NCBI GenBank assembly: GCA_030844895.1
Contig: CM061224.1
Location: 3,063,591-3,127,590 of the forward strand
DNA length: 64,000 nucleotides
Reading direction: 5' to 3'
From: Ambrosia x helenae
Lineage: Eukaryota > Streptophyta > Magnoliopsida > Asterales > Asteraceae
Shown here: in pieces, positions 1 through 10,229 of the stretch
Numbering within the stretch: the first letter of the stretch is position 1
Layout of the letters: each line of letters opens with the position of its first letter
Translations under genes and position numbers: made by a program
The notes under the pieces: generated by a model
What the model saw: only the letters and a program-made list of their open reading frames with translations
Databases searched by the model: none
What the model was told of the DNA's origin: nothing

Positions 1-78
1 TTAGATGTGAAATAGAGCAAGTTATTTTCCTTAAATCCAGTGTAATTTTAATCTAATTTGTTAAAAAGTAGATGAAGC

Positions 79-376
79 TAGAGGTGTATAAAACCGGTTT
101 GGCCCAAATCAGTTCAGATTGAGAACCGATTTTAGGGTTGAAAATCCCAACCCACTCAAACCGATTTGGATTCGGTTCAAAAACAGTTTGCACAAAACAA
201 CCGTTTGGATCGATTCAAAACCTGTTGGGCCCAAAACAACCGGTTTGGAGTGAAACCGGTTCGACACACAAAACCATGTTGGGGCCGGGCCCTAACTGGT
301 TTCTTTGGGGCTACTACCAAATTGGTCTCTGAACTGGTTCTTCGGGCCCAATCCGGTAAAATTTTGTACACCGCCA
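79..376. mobile_element. hAT-type MITE, 298 bp
   Basis: The left end reads TAGAGGTGTATAAAACCGG and the right end is its imperfect inverse, CCGGTAAAATTTTGTACACC followed by GCCA. The flanks GATGAAGC (71-78) and GATGAAGA (377-384) form a 7-of-8 match, the TSD size of hAT elements. The interior is rich in AACCGGTT-like words and has no supported coding sequence. Superfamily assignment is inferred from TSD length and terminal TA. Confidence 0.65.
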
Positions 377-1137
377 GATGAAGATGCAATCAACCCAACC
401 CAACCCATCCCAAGTCTTGCAGTGCCCAGCCCAGCCCAGCCCATGAAAGGTAAAATCTCTGTGGACTATTGGCTGTCGAAAATACTCCTCTGCGGTTTAG
501 CATTTTGTCTAGGCTCCATTCTCCGTTATCTACCTTCTAAACCTCCAAACTCTAGTTGAGGTATTCATCTTTTATAAATATTTCTGAAATTTATTTATTT
601 TTTATTTTGGGATGATTATTAATGTTCGTTCAAATGAGTTTCTATTTTTCGAATTGTAAGTAAATTCTAGTACCAACATTTATATAGTTTGTTAAGTTTT
701 TAGTTCTGACCAATTCTTTATGTCATCATACTCTATGTTGTTTTATTTATTTCACATCATATGTACCGCTAGCTAGTTGTTTTGACCTGTAACCCGACCA
801 GTAGATGTCCTCTCGTTTACACGCTAAAAGTTAAAACATATATAAAGCTTATTTATAGCTAAATCATGGTAGGGGATGCTAAAACCTATAAGATATAAAA
901 AAATTATATAATTACTTTGCGCCTTGCGTATGAAAAACCCACCACTTTTGCGCTTTGCGCCTCGGTTTTATACCTTGTCGGTGAACCTTCGTTCTGTTTA
1001 GTGTTGTTGAGAAATGTTGACAACTCTCGGATATGGATCCTGATAGGGGCGTCTTTGTGGAGGTCTGAGGAGGCCAACCGGACAAGGTCCATAAATCTTA
1101 GGGGCTTATTTTTAAAACAAATTCCTATATATATGTA
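377..1137. other. Intergenic, no gene seen
   Basis: A CCCAGCCCAGCC-rich stretch near 420-445 is followed by AT-rich DNA. Short open frames occur on both strands but none resembles a known family or has splice context. Part could be distal promoter of the MED11 gene. Confidence 0.4.
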
Positions 1138-1555
1138 GGGTCAAGATCGTGTACAAAGTGTTTTTTTTTTGTGAGAAGTGTGAGAAGTATTAAAAATTGA
1201 TACTTAGGCATCATTTTTTGAACTTAGTCATGATGTTTTGGATTGTTTTGCCTATAAAAACACCAAACATAACAATTAAAAAACGAAAACAATGTATTTT
1301 AGGCTTAAAACTTAAAACACCACGCTAAGAACATTAGCAGTGTGTTTTTAAGCGTTAAGTAGTGTGTTTTAGCTGTTTTTTAAATTTAATGACTATAATA
1401 CATTGTATTGTGTTTTAGATTGTTGTGTTTGGTGTTTTTCAAGTTAAAACAACCTAAAAAATCATTCCTAAATCCAAAACATGATGTCAACATGTCAATT
1501 CTTAGTCCTTCTCACACTTCTCACGAAAAATGTACTTTGTACAGGATCCTAAACC
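1138..1555. mobile_element. Mutator-like MITE, 418 bp
   Basis: Inverted ends share GTGTACAAAGTG and GTGAGAAGTGTGAGAAG (left) with their complements CTTCTCACACTTCTCAC and CTTTGTACAGGATCC (right). The flanks TATATATGTA at 1128-1137 and 1556-1565 are identical, giving a 9-10 bp TSD in line with Mutator-like elements. The flank is low-complexity AT, so the TSD is weaker evidence than for the MULEs farther on. No coding sequence. Confidence 0.6.
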
Positions 1556-1852
1556 TATATATGTATATATTTTTTTATATAACTCATTTAACACTTAAAC
1601 TTGGGCCTAAGGGACCTATTTTTTAATCGCTCGGATAGGGTACGTCAATTTTCAGAGACGCCTCTGGATCCTGATTCACATTAAGAGACAGATACACATT
1701 TTGTCTATTGATCAACAATTTCGGCTTTCTTCCTTGTATGCACCCCTACCATCACATATAATTAGAATTCCAGCTATGACTAATTTCTATAGCACATAAA
1801 TGTTTTGTTATCTACCCATCGTACTTGGCTTATTTATGCAGCACGCGATTGA

Positions 1853-2349
1853 ATGGATTCGCATAAACAAAATGCATCGTTGCAACATCTCCACACTGTT
1901 GAGAGGGTAAGCTACTTTACCGATTGAATAGGACTAAGATATTTACATCGGATGGATTCTAAGTGACGGTGTTACTCTCAGAGGATTGTTAGAGTACTGG
2001 AACTCGCTAGTGCGTTGATGGAAGAATTCTCGAACCATAGTGAACGCAGGAAGGAATTGGTCAACAATCGCTGCAGCGAGTTCATGCAATTAATCAAGGT
2101 GTTTTTAACTTTTCACAGTTGAATTTTGTTCTTTTACATCATGTTGATTTAATTGAATATTCGCTTAAATAGGATATACAAGTGACTCTGAGGGAAGAAA
2201 TTAAAAGTGCGTGCGAGTATCGTCCATTTGAGAACTGTGATTACGCTGCACGAATTTCAAATGAAATCTGTTGCGAGAAAATTGAATATGTTCTTGAGAA
2301 ATTGAAGGGGATGAAAGAAACAACTGATGAAAATCATGAAGCAAGTTGA
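1853..2349 (+). CDS. MED11: Mediator complex subunit 11 (MED11)
   Basis: Three exons, 1853-1906, 1982-2098 and 2173-2349, joined at GT-AG introns in phase 0, give a 115-residue protein, the length I recall for Arabidopsis MED11. Recognisable blocks are MDSHKQNASLQ at the start, RIVRVLELA opening exon 2, KELVNN and EFMQLIK near its end, then DIQVTLREEIKSACEYRPFE and RISNEICCEKIEYVLE in exon 3, which match the family. MED11 is a small helical subunit of the Mediator head module that pairs with MED22 and contacts TFIIH and RNA polymerase II in the nucleus. All exons are open and splice sites are canonical, so the gene looks intact. An AG at about 1840 (TTATTTATGCAG) just before the start may be the acceptor of a 5'UTR intron. 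The MULE MITE at 1138-1555 ends about 300 bp upstream. Confidence 0.9.
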
Positions 2350-2694
2350 GGTATTCAGGCAGGCGGGCTGGCTAGTTTATATAAAACAGAAAGTAAAGAA
2401 ATTTTGAGAGAGGCTAAGAATTAAAGAAGAAATTGAAATGGTTTGAGAAAAAAATTGCAGGGTTATTAATGAGTGCAGGTCTAGAGAAGATGAAATGAAG
2501 AGAGCTCATACATAGTTGTTTTTGCTTTTTACCGGTTGGTTTTCACTTCCTTTTTAACTTTTATTTTTGTTATGAAACACTTTTTTTTTTTTAATTTCCA
2601 AACTTTTATCCATTTATATGTTCATACTTTGTGGGATTTGAACTCCCAACCTCCCCCAAGAGGTTTGTTCTCTCTATAGTTAGACTACAACCTA

Positions 2695-2820
2695 AGAAGG
2701 AAATAAAATTTGATGCCGGCCCTGCCATGCATTTATACAAAAGGTTGTTTCCACGACTCCGAACCGTGACCTCTAGTTAACATGGCAGCAACCATACCGT
2801 TGCTCAAGGTTTGCCCCTAC
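2695..2820 (-). mobile_element. tRNA-derived SINE fragment (Au-SINE-like)
   Basis: Read on the minus strand the segment runs from GGGGCAAACCTTGAGCAACG through GGTTGCTGCCATG to a B-box-like GGTTCGGAGTCGTGG and on to AAATGCATGGCAGGGC. This order resembles plant Au SINEs as I remember them. No poly-A or TSD could be defined, so limits are approximate. Confidence 0.5.
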
Positions 2821-3516
2821 ACACATAATTTGTAGTTATGTGATATCCCTCTTTCAGAATTATCTAACTACCATGTAGATAAGGTATTTTCCATGACCAA
2901 TTGTTATTAACAAGAAATGGCCCTAAAATATTAAAGATTGTACTATGACAAAACAACAGTAGTGTAAGTGGCCCACCACAGCCCAATGCATGAATGAATT
3001 GCTCTGTTTGTTTTGTTGCATGAAATATGATAAAAGAGTACCTGCTTGACACAGGGCCTGGCCTGTGTGTCCCCACCCTTTTAGTAACTTAGAAATCACT
3101 TGCAACCAAAAAAACCAAAGCAATGTATTATTATTTGTGGAAAATGATAACTCTTAAAAATCACCAAACCTATCTATTATAGGGACCCATATTTGAGAAT
3201 GATTTCAGTTTTCAGGTTCCATTCAACCAATTCATTTAGCCCAAAACTTAGCTTTAGTGATACTTAACCCTTAGTTTTGTGGAGATAAATTTATTCATAA
3301 ACATACAAACAAATACACCATTATACCCAACAATACCCTTCACATTTGAATCTTAATCAAAAACATATTGTATATACAAACTTTTTAGTTGAATCCAAAT
3401 CTTGGAATTAGACATATTTCTTCAATTCTGAATATCTTGTGAAATAAGACTAGCTCTCGATAGAACGAACGTGTAGCTTCGTAAGCAACCAGTTTTTTTC
3501 TTATTGATACATATTA
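2821..3516. other. Intergenic, no gene seen
   Basis: AT-rich single-copy-looking DNA. The short open frames at about 2864-3123 on the minus strand show no recognisable motif. Confidence 0.35.
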
Positions 3517-3853
3517 GGCTATTTGTTATGGTTTTAATTTTTTTTCTTTCCACCTCAATGTCACGAATACATGAGTTTTCACTCACTTATTTTCATATTT
3601 AAGTGTTATAGTCTCATAAAGTTTCTCTACCTATTAAAATAACATTTAATTGAAATAATAATAAAAAAGACATTAATGGCTACATGTAATTAAAGCAACC
3701 CACCTTCGGCATATACTTTGAGTTTGAAGGCGTCAGCGGGCTAACGCCCAACCCTGTGACGACCATTTTTATTTTGCATAACGCCCCTTAGGGCGGTGTC
3801 AGGGCGTGAAAGAGTCAAATTTGGCAATGGGCGTTAAACCATAACAAATGGTC
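3517..3853. mobile_element. Harbinger/Tourist-type MITE, 337 bp
   Basis: Terminal repeats GGCTATTTGTTATGGTTT (left) and the inverse of GACCATTTGTTATGGTTT (right) are flanked by TTA at 3514-3516 and 3854-3856, the classic Harbinger TSD. The interior has GGGCGT/ACGCCC-rich sequence near 3730-3830. Noncoding. Confidence 0.7.
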
Positions 3854-3997
3854 TTAGGATATTAGTATATAACGCGAGAGCATAATGGGAAAACACTAAA
3901 TACTTTAACTTTTCTTACATTAATAATTTTCTCTCAAATTAATTAGTTAAAAAAATACTTTATCATACACATATTAAAATTCATCCTATATATATAT

Positions 3998-4569
3998 GCT
4001 AAAAATGCAAACGTTTTTTTTTTATGGTGGAAGACAGAAGCCTTTTGTATTATTCATTTGTTGCTTTTGTATGGTGGAAGACAGACCTGAAACCCGTCGT
4101 TTACCAACAATTTTTTTTCTACATATCATTCCTTGCTGCTAAACACATGTCGTGTTCACTTCTCTGCTGAAAATGTGGGTTTATATTCTTTAGATTAGAT
4201 GTTAATGTCATTTAATGTGGGTTAAAGTTATGGACTATTGAGTTGTGTCGATGATTGATGATATCTTTCAATCTTAATGAAAAGAACACTTTCAATCTTA
4301 ATGAAAAGAACACTTTTCAGACTAATTCACTTCATCTTGCTAAAAATGCAAACGTTTTTTATGGTGGAAGACAGAAGCCTTTTATATTATTCCTTTGCTG
4401 CTTTTGTATAGTGAAAGACAGACCTGAAACCCATCGTCTACCAACAAATTTTTTTCTACATATCATTCCTTGCTGCTAAGCAGATGTCGTGTTCACTTCT
4501 TTGCAGAAAATGTGGGTTTAAATTCTTTAAATTAGATGTTAGTGTCATTTAATGTGGGTTAAACTTATG
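3998..4569 (+). repeat. Direct duplication, two ~232-bp copies
   Basis: Copy 1 (3998-4232) and copy 2 (4339-4569) start with GCTAAAAATGCAAACGTTTT and both run through GGTGGAAGACAGAAGCC, ACATATCATTCCTTGCTGCTA and TCATTTAATGTGGGTTAAA. They differ by scattered substitutions and small indels. The 106-bp spacer contains a short internal repeat of CTTAATGAAAAGAACACTTT. No terminal features of a transposon were found. Confidence 0.8.
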
Positions 4570-5090
4570 TGCATAGAATCTAAGCTGATCCGGTTTTCAT
4601 CCGGTTGTTACTCTAGCAAGCGACAATCAAACTGAGCTCGTGTAGAGGCGGTACAATTTCCGAGCTAAGCCGTTAACAACCCACACAACCTCTAATGTAA
4701 ACCCGATTAAGACAACATAGACTGAGGTGTGGAGGTTCAGGGCCTAAGAGCATTCACGGTAGCTTCCCCATCTCCCATTTACTCACAACCAATCACAACC
4801 ACATATTACATTAAAAATCATTACAGTTTCTCTCTCCTTCACTCACAACCACTTTCAACAAATATTAAAAAATAAATATAGTTTCCAGTTTTCCCCAAAA
4901 GATTCTCAAATAACCCCAAATATACCAATCAACAGTAGATTCCTCATTTTTATTCACTCACAAACCCTCAAAATCACCCTATATAATTTGAGAGCTACTC
5001 TCACATCAAAATGCGGGAGCTATTGTGAATCCTACAAAGTAAAAGAAAGTCAAATTCAAAAAAAAAAATAAAAAAAAAATATGTGTATGA

Positions 5091-5413
5091 GGCTATATGG
5101 TGTGCCATCGGGGATAACAATCGGGGAGGTGACTTGGCAAGTCCCCCGATCGGGAACACCGCCCCCCCCCCCCCCCCCCGTAAATTTTTCGGGGAAAACG
5201 GGGAATTTTGCCCGTTTGAACCGAGCATCATGATTGGTCCATTTTTTTTTTATTTTTTTTTAATTAAACTTTATATAATAAAAAAATGAAGGGGGAGTGG
5301 GGGAATTAGGGGAATACCATTTCCAAACTTTGGGGGAGAAAATAGGAGAAATGATGTGGCGCTGATGTGGCACTTGGGGGAGTTGGGGGAAAGGGGGGGC
5401 ACACCATATAGTC
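5091..5413. mobile_element. Harbinger MITE related to the 58.7 kb element
   Basis: Ends GGCTATATGGTGTGCC and GGCACACCATATAGTC are inverted copies of one another, flanked by TGA (5088-5090 and 5414-5416). Both end regions match the two ends of the element at 58738-60747 but in opposite orientation: the left 150 bp carry CGGGAACACCGCCCCCC and TCGGGGAAAACGGGGAA, and the right 130 bp carry CCATTTCCAAACTTTGG. It therefore looks like an internal-deletion derivative of that family. A C17 run sits at about 5163-5179. The TGA flank departs from the usual TTA/TAA target. Confidence 0.75.
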
Positions 5414-5597
5414 TGATACACAAGATGAATTCTCTTAAAAATAACAATATAAAAAAACCAACAAACAATTATTTCACCAATAAACACAAAACCGCCAAAC
5501 TTAAAACCCCCCAACCCTAGCCACCACCACCACCCATCATCACTCTCACTCTAACTCTCACTCACTCAAAACCCTCAACACTACAAACACCAAAACC

Positions 5598-6206
5598 ATG
5601 AAAAAACTAAAAAAACCATACAAAACCAGCACTGTCCACCCAACCCCACCATCCCCACCCATATCCAGCCACCTAGCTCTTCTTCCAGCCACCATCTTAA
5701 CCCTGACTCTAACCTTATCCCAAGAAGACAAAGAAATCTTAGCCTACCTTCTTTCTATTAAATTTAAAACCACCACCACTCATCACCACTCTCCTCCTCT
5801 CTTCACCTGCACCTGCTTCACTTGCTACCTCACTTACTGGGTCCGTTGGGATTCCTCTCCTAACCGCCACGTCATCCATCAAATCATTGATGCTGTTGAA
5901 GATCATGCTCTATTTCCTCATACCCATCTTAAAAAAACCAAGAAACATAGAAAAAAGAAACCCTTTTCCAATATTATTATTACTACTACTAACAATAATA
6001 ATAATATTACTACTACTAATAATAATATTAATGATAATAATGAGAAGAGTTGTGATGAAAGTGAAGGGGATGATGGAACTGAGTCAACTCGGTCGATGGA
6101 GGTGAGTCAGCACGAGTGTGAATCGGTGGGATGTGAAGAAGAAGGAGGGGTGATGAGGAAGATGGTGAGTTTTTTTGGTGAAAGGATTTGGAGTGTTTGG
6201 ACATAG
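5598..6206 (+). CDS. Plant-specific protein of unknown function, single exon
   Basis: Open frame of 202 residues with no intron. The central conserved core (about residues 25-100) has LPATILTLTLTLSQEDKEIL, then a cysteine block CTCFTCYLTYWVRWDSSPNR followed by HVIHQIIDAVEDH. This core is shared by a small family of uncharacterised plant proteins (Arabidopsis At1g24270/At1g62422 type, from memory). No catalytic motif is known to me. The C-terminal half is low complexity: a basic KKTKKHRKKK stretch, an Asn-rich run encoded by (AAT)n, then an acidic Ser/Glu-rich tail. The start ATG follows a pyrimidine-rich 5' leader with CTCTCACTCTAACTCTCACTC and is the first ATG of the frame. A Harbinger MITE ends 185 bp upstream. 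Function is not assignable; the paired CxC..C residues could bind metal, which is speculation. Confidence 0.8.
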   Translation: MKKLKKPYKTSTVHPTPPSPPISSHLALLPATILTLTLTLSQEDKEILAYLLSIKFKTTTTHHHSPPLFTCTCFTCYLTYWVRWDSSPNRHVIHQIIDAVEDHALFPHTHLKKTKKHRKKKPFSNIIITTTNNNNNITTTNNNINDNNEKSCDESEGDDGTESTRSMEVSQHECESVGCEEEGGVMRKMVSFFGERIWSVWT

Positions 6207-6278
6207 GGATAAGGGGTTGTAATTGATAGTTCAAAGTCCAAACAAGGTTGTTTTGTTTTTTGTTTAAAGTTTAAGCTG

Positions 6279-6280
<2 letters not shown>

Positions 6281-6311
<31 letters not shown>
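6281..6311 (+). repeat. (TTA)n microsatellite
   Basis: Ten consecutive TTA-type units lie about 75 bp after the stop codon of the upstream gene, probably within its 3'UTR. Confidence 0.9.
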
Positions 6312-6496
6312 TTCATTTGGTTTTTTACAGTGTAAACAAATGGTACTTTATTTGTTAATTTTTAGTTGGCGGTTAATGTTAGTGTTTATTGTTCTCTTGG
6401 ATATTTTTGATTTTATTCATATAATATTAGAAACTATAATCTACATAATTTGCAACTAATTTATATGGAGGGATTCTTATTACGGTTTAGGTTCAC

Positions 6497-6660
6497 GTAC
6501 AAATAGTTTTTTCGTACGAACTGTACGAATCAAAGAAAAAAACACGCGGGTCGTGTACAACTAGAGTAATTATATAATTACTCTAGTTATATACGACCCG
6601 CGTGTTTTTCCGTGTTTTTCCTTTGATTCGTACAGTTCGTACGAAAAAATTGTTTGTATT
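6497..6660. repeat. Near-perfect ~160-bp palindrome (foldback MITE)
   Basis: The left arm (TTTTTTCGTACGAACTGTAC ... AACACGCGGGTCGTGTAC) is followed, around a centre at about 6578 (AATTATATAATT), by its inverse (ACGACCCGCGTGTTTTT ... GTACAGTTCGTACGAAAAAA). Pairing is almost complete apart from one small bulge where CCGTGTTTTT is repeated. No TSD of standard size was recognised, so the superfamily is open. Confidence 0.8.
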
Positions 6661-8570
6661 TTATCTTTTGTCTTCTTATTACAAAGAATTAAGGAATTAT
6701 TTGCTATTTTTTGTTTTAGTAAAATGCTTCTTTTATAAAAAGAAATTACAATCGTAAGCAATCTGGCGGCGTGTTACCTCTGAAATGGTGATGGGCCGAG
6801 TCATCAAGCGTTTGGGGACGTAGGTGACCTTTTGTCATCCCGGTTTTTGTTGATAGCTAAAAACAATCTGTAAAAGTAGATTTTAAGAAGGGTTGTGTAA
6901 GGAAGGTTAAAAAAAATCCAAATAGTGTAATTCAAAAAACTCATTAAAGCTTTTTTGAGAACTGTAATAAACTCATTCAATTTGTCGACATCCTAAAAAG
7001 ATTTTTGGGAATCAAAGATGAATGAATTGTAATGTCTTTTTTACTAATATGTTATATATATAAAGATAAGGAAAAGAAGCACCCAAAAGATTTCACAAAA
7101 CCATCCAAACAGTAAATTTTTGTAGGGCAGTTCAATTATTATTTTACTTATTCATTATTTATAAAAAGACGTACTAGAAATTATTATTATTATTATACTT
7201 TATATATAAAAGTAACAAAGCTTTAGTAAATGTATATATATTTTTTATATAGTAATTTTACCATTGTAATTTCAATCACAACTCTTAAACTTATCAATCA
7301 ACTTATAAATGACTTCCAACTTTTTCTTAAAAAAGTGTACATAGCACCAAACACCGTACTTTACATGATCAACTCTAACACAAACACCGGTCTATACTTG
7401 CCCATCGAAATCACCCTTGCGCCCCAATCTCATTTGATCTCTCCCTCGGTTGAGCCATTACTGAAGATTCAAAAGCTGGACGTACCTCTTAAGAGAGGTT
7501 GAAGATGACTAGTTTGATTAGATCTTGGGGTAAATGACCTGCAAAACTTAACAAGCCGTTAGGCTCGTCACAAGGGGGTAGGGAGGGTCTCTCTGTGACC
7601 ACCCTCCGGTGTGAGGATAAGTATTTGTTGGTGAAGAAAAGAGAGTAGAGAGAGAGATTCGGAGTATGCCAGAACGTGTCTTACTCGTACTTTTGAAGGG
7701 GTATTTATACTAGTCAGAATAGTTGTACTTTCCTTCGATCAGGTGTACTAACCTTCGGAACTAGTGACCTCCGGTCGCTATTCTAATCACGTGTCGTGGT
7801 GAACTGCGTCCCATTAGGTGGTGCCACGTCTAAAGGGCTTGTGGTCCGGACGTGAGGTTTTATACCTCTTCAATTACGCTTCTATCTCCACCTCAAAAGT
7901 TATTTCTGTTTACGTGTGTTGTTTGGTTCCATATCAACGGTGTTTAGTTAGTTAGGTTGATATATAGATTTGGTGCTTGGTTGAAAGCTATCTAAATGGA
8001 TAGGAAGTTTATTGTCTTTCTGAACAAACGTGAGAACTAGTTAGTGCATCTTTGTTGCGTCGCTTTTCAAACGTCCCTAAACGCATCATGTTAGTTGCCT
8101 TATATGTTAGGTACATTGTAACCTTAGAATGCTTGTCTACACATATGTATCTTATGTGTAGATAATATAGCCTACACATATTTGCACATGTGTATGTTTT
8201 ATAAATAAACAAAATTTGTTTATATTCTTTATGAATTTCAAAAGAGCATAATTAAAAAATGTCACACTTGAATCCTAATAGATATATAGTATAAGAAATT
8301 AATTCATAATAGTTGATCCCATGCATTGTTCAAGTAAATAAAAATTCCAACGACGAATTAGTGTGTTAAATCTTTTCTAAACAATGTCTAAATAAGTATT
8401 GTTTTTGCACCAAACTTACTAATATATTTTACGACAAATCAACACATTATATTCGGTGTTATCATCATGATTCATGAATGAATAATGCCCTAGTCAAAGT
8501 TATATTATAAAATGCTTTTCCCCATAGGCTTTTTTTTTTTCTATATATAATTGATGAGGTGAGGGACGGA
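6661..8570. other. Repeat-like intergenic DNA, no gene seen
   Basis: The segment 7500-7870 (GGCTCGTCACAAGGGGGTAG, GACCACCCTCCGGTG, CACGTCTAAAGGGC) is more GC-rich and looks like transposon-derived noncoding sequence, but I could not find its ends. The rest is AT-rich with short frames lacking any family resemblance. Confidence 0.35.
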
Positions 8571-8578
8571 GCCTTAAA

Positions 8579-9278
8579 TAGGGGTGTTCAAAATCGGATA
8601 ATCCGAATTTCGGATATCCGAATTTCGGATAATCCGAAATTTCGGATAGTCAATATTGAGATCCGAATCCGAATCCGAAATTTCGGATATCCGAAATTCG
8701 GATATCCGAAATTTCGGATTCGGATTCGGATCATCCAACGGATAATCCGAAACTTTAAAAAAAAATTAAAAAATAATAAAAAATAATAAAAAAAACTATA
8801 AAAAACGTTCTCCTTTATGCCTAAAACGTGAACCTATTAAAAAACAAAAATCGAAGTTAGATAAACAAAATTTGAACAAAAAATATATAAAAAAGTTATT
8901 ATTTTGATGGAAGGGGGCTGTGGAGGTCGGATACGAGGTGGACGGGGGCTGTTATAGAGGAGAGAAGAGGGAGCAACAACTATGGATTAGAGGAGTATGG
9001 ACTTAGAGTTAGAAGGATTAAGGATTTAGGATTGTGTATTGTGTTATGTAGTGTATATAATATTATATATTTATATATATATTTTTAATATTCGGATTCG
9101 GATAATCCGATTATCCGAAAATTTTCAAAATCAGGATCCGAATCCGAATCCGAAATTTCGGATAATCCGATTTTCGGATATCCGAAAATCGGATTATCCA
9201 AAATTTCGGATAATTCGGATTCAGATTTTCGGATTTTTCGGATTCGAATTTTGGATTATCCGATTTTGAACAGCCCTA
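8579..9278. mobile_element. hAT non-autonomous element, 700 bp
   Basis: Starts TAGGGGTGTTCAAAATCGG and ends CCGATTTTGAACAGCCCTA, with the perfect 8-bp TSD GCCTTAAA at 8571-8578 and 9279-9286. Both ends (about 8590-8755 and 9090-9270) are packed with variants of ATTTCGGATAATCCGA, while the middle is unrelated AT-rich DNA. No transposase frame. Confidence 0.88.
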
Positions 9279-9605
9279 GCCTTAAACATGTGTTGTTTCC
9301 CGAATATAAAATTAGTATTATTTGTTTACCAAAACAATTTATAGGCTAGCGATATAATGTGTGATAGTAAAAATTTTCTTCTAAGGGGGTCATGGTATTC
9401 TAGTAAAGTTGCTTAGTCCCATTCAACCCCATCTTGCCACGTCAAAGTCAAACTCAACGGTTCCATGATTTTGGTGAAATACACCTTGCTGGTCGGTTAC
9501 GGTAGCGGAGTGAAAATACCCGATCAGTACCCCGTCCTCTTAATAAGGTTGATGATTCAAGTCTTGCTAAAGAATAAGATTAGACAGTATGTAACTTAGC
9601 GGGAT

Positions 9606-9856
9606 TATGTTCGAGTTAATTGCTGATGTATTAGTTGCTCATCATCTTACGGATTTATAGTCAAGCGATTCCAGTACTGGCGATCACAGTTTCGTATTTT
9701 GGAGATTAAAGTTTTCGTTTTCGATTGGCGAGTGTTTATCTTTTGTATTATGTTGTTTCATTTTTCCGGTTTTCTAACCTCTGTTTAGGAAATTATGTAC
9801 TTGAACTCGTTCTATTTTCCGTTTTGTGCGTGTGGAATAATATTATCTCCTTCTCC

Positions 9857-9889
<33 letters not shown>
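9606..9889 (+). mobile_element. 5'-truncated LINE 3' end with poly(A)
   Basis: A 30-nt poly(A) run ends at 9889. The 13-bp sequence AACTTAGCGGGAT occurs at 9593-9605 and again at 9892-9904, an exact TSD. The ~280-bp insert has no coding sequence, consistent with a 3'UTR-only LINE copy made by target-primed reverse transcription. Confidence 0.78.
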
Positions 9890-9890
<1 letters not shown>

Positions 9891-9924
9891 AAACTTAGCG
9901 GGATGAAATAAATGTTTTTTTTTT

Positions 9925-10219
9925 GGAGTGGTGGAGAGGACTTATGTTCACTTAGGTGATCAAGGGTTCAATTCCCACTTCCAACATTATGGTTTGGTAT
10001 CCGGGTGAAGATCGAATACGGGTGGCGCCGGTTCGAATCTGACGGGCGGCGAGGTTTTACCGAGTTCTATAACACTGTCGTGCCTTCGGGCGGGTGGGGC
10101 TCGGGTTTCCGCGCATCGGGAGAAGGCGGGGGCTGCTGGAGGTCGAGTAGTCGATTCTTGGGCACGGCGCCCCGCAAGGGTGGTTGCCACACAGTTGTTC
10201 GCCGATCAAAAAAAAAAAA
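9925..10219 (+). mobile_element. tRNA-derived SINE
   Basis: Begins with an A-box-like GGAGTGGTGGAGAGG and a B-box-like AGGGTTCAATTCCC (about 9963), followed by a second GGTTCGAATCT at 10030 and a GC-rich body, ending in A12 at 10208-10219. GC-rich body and poly(A) are typical of plant SINEs. The open frames that cross it are incidental. TSD not defined. Confidence 0.6.
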
Positions 10220-10229
10220 TAAAACGAAT

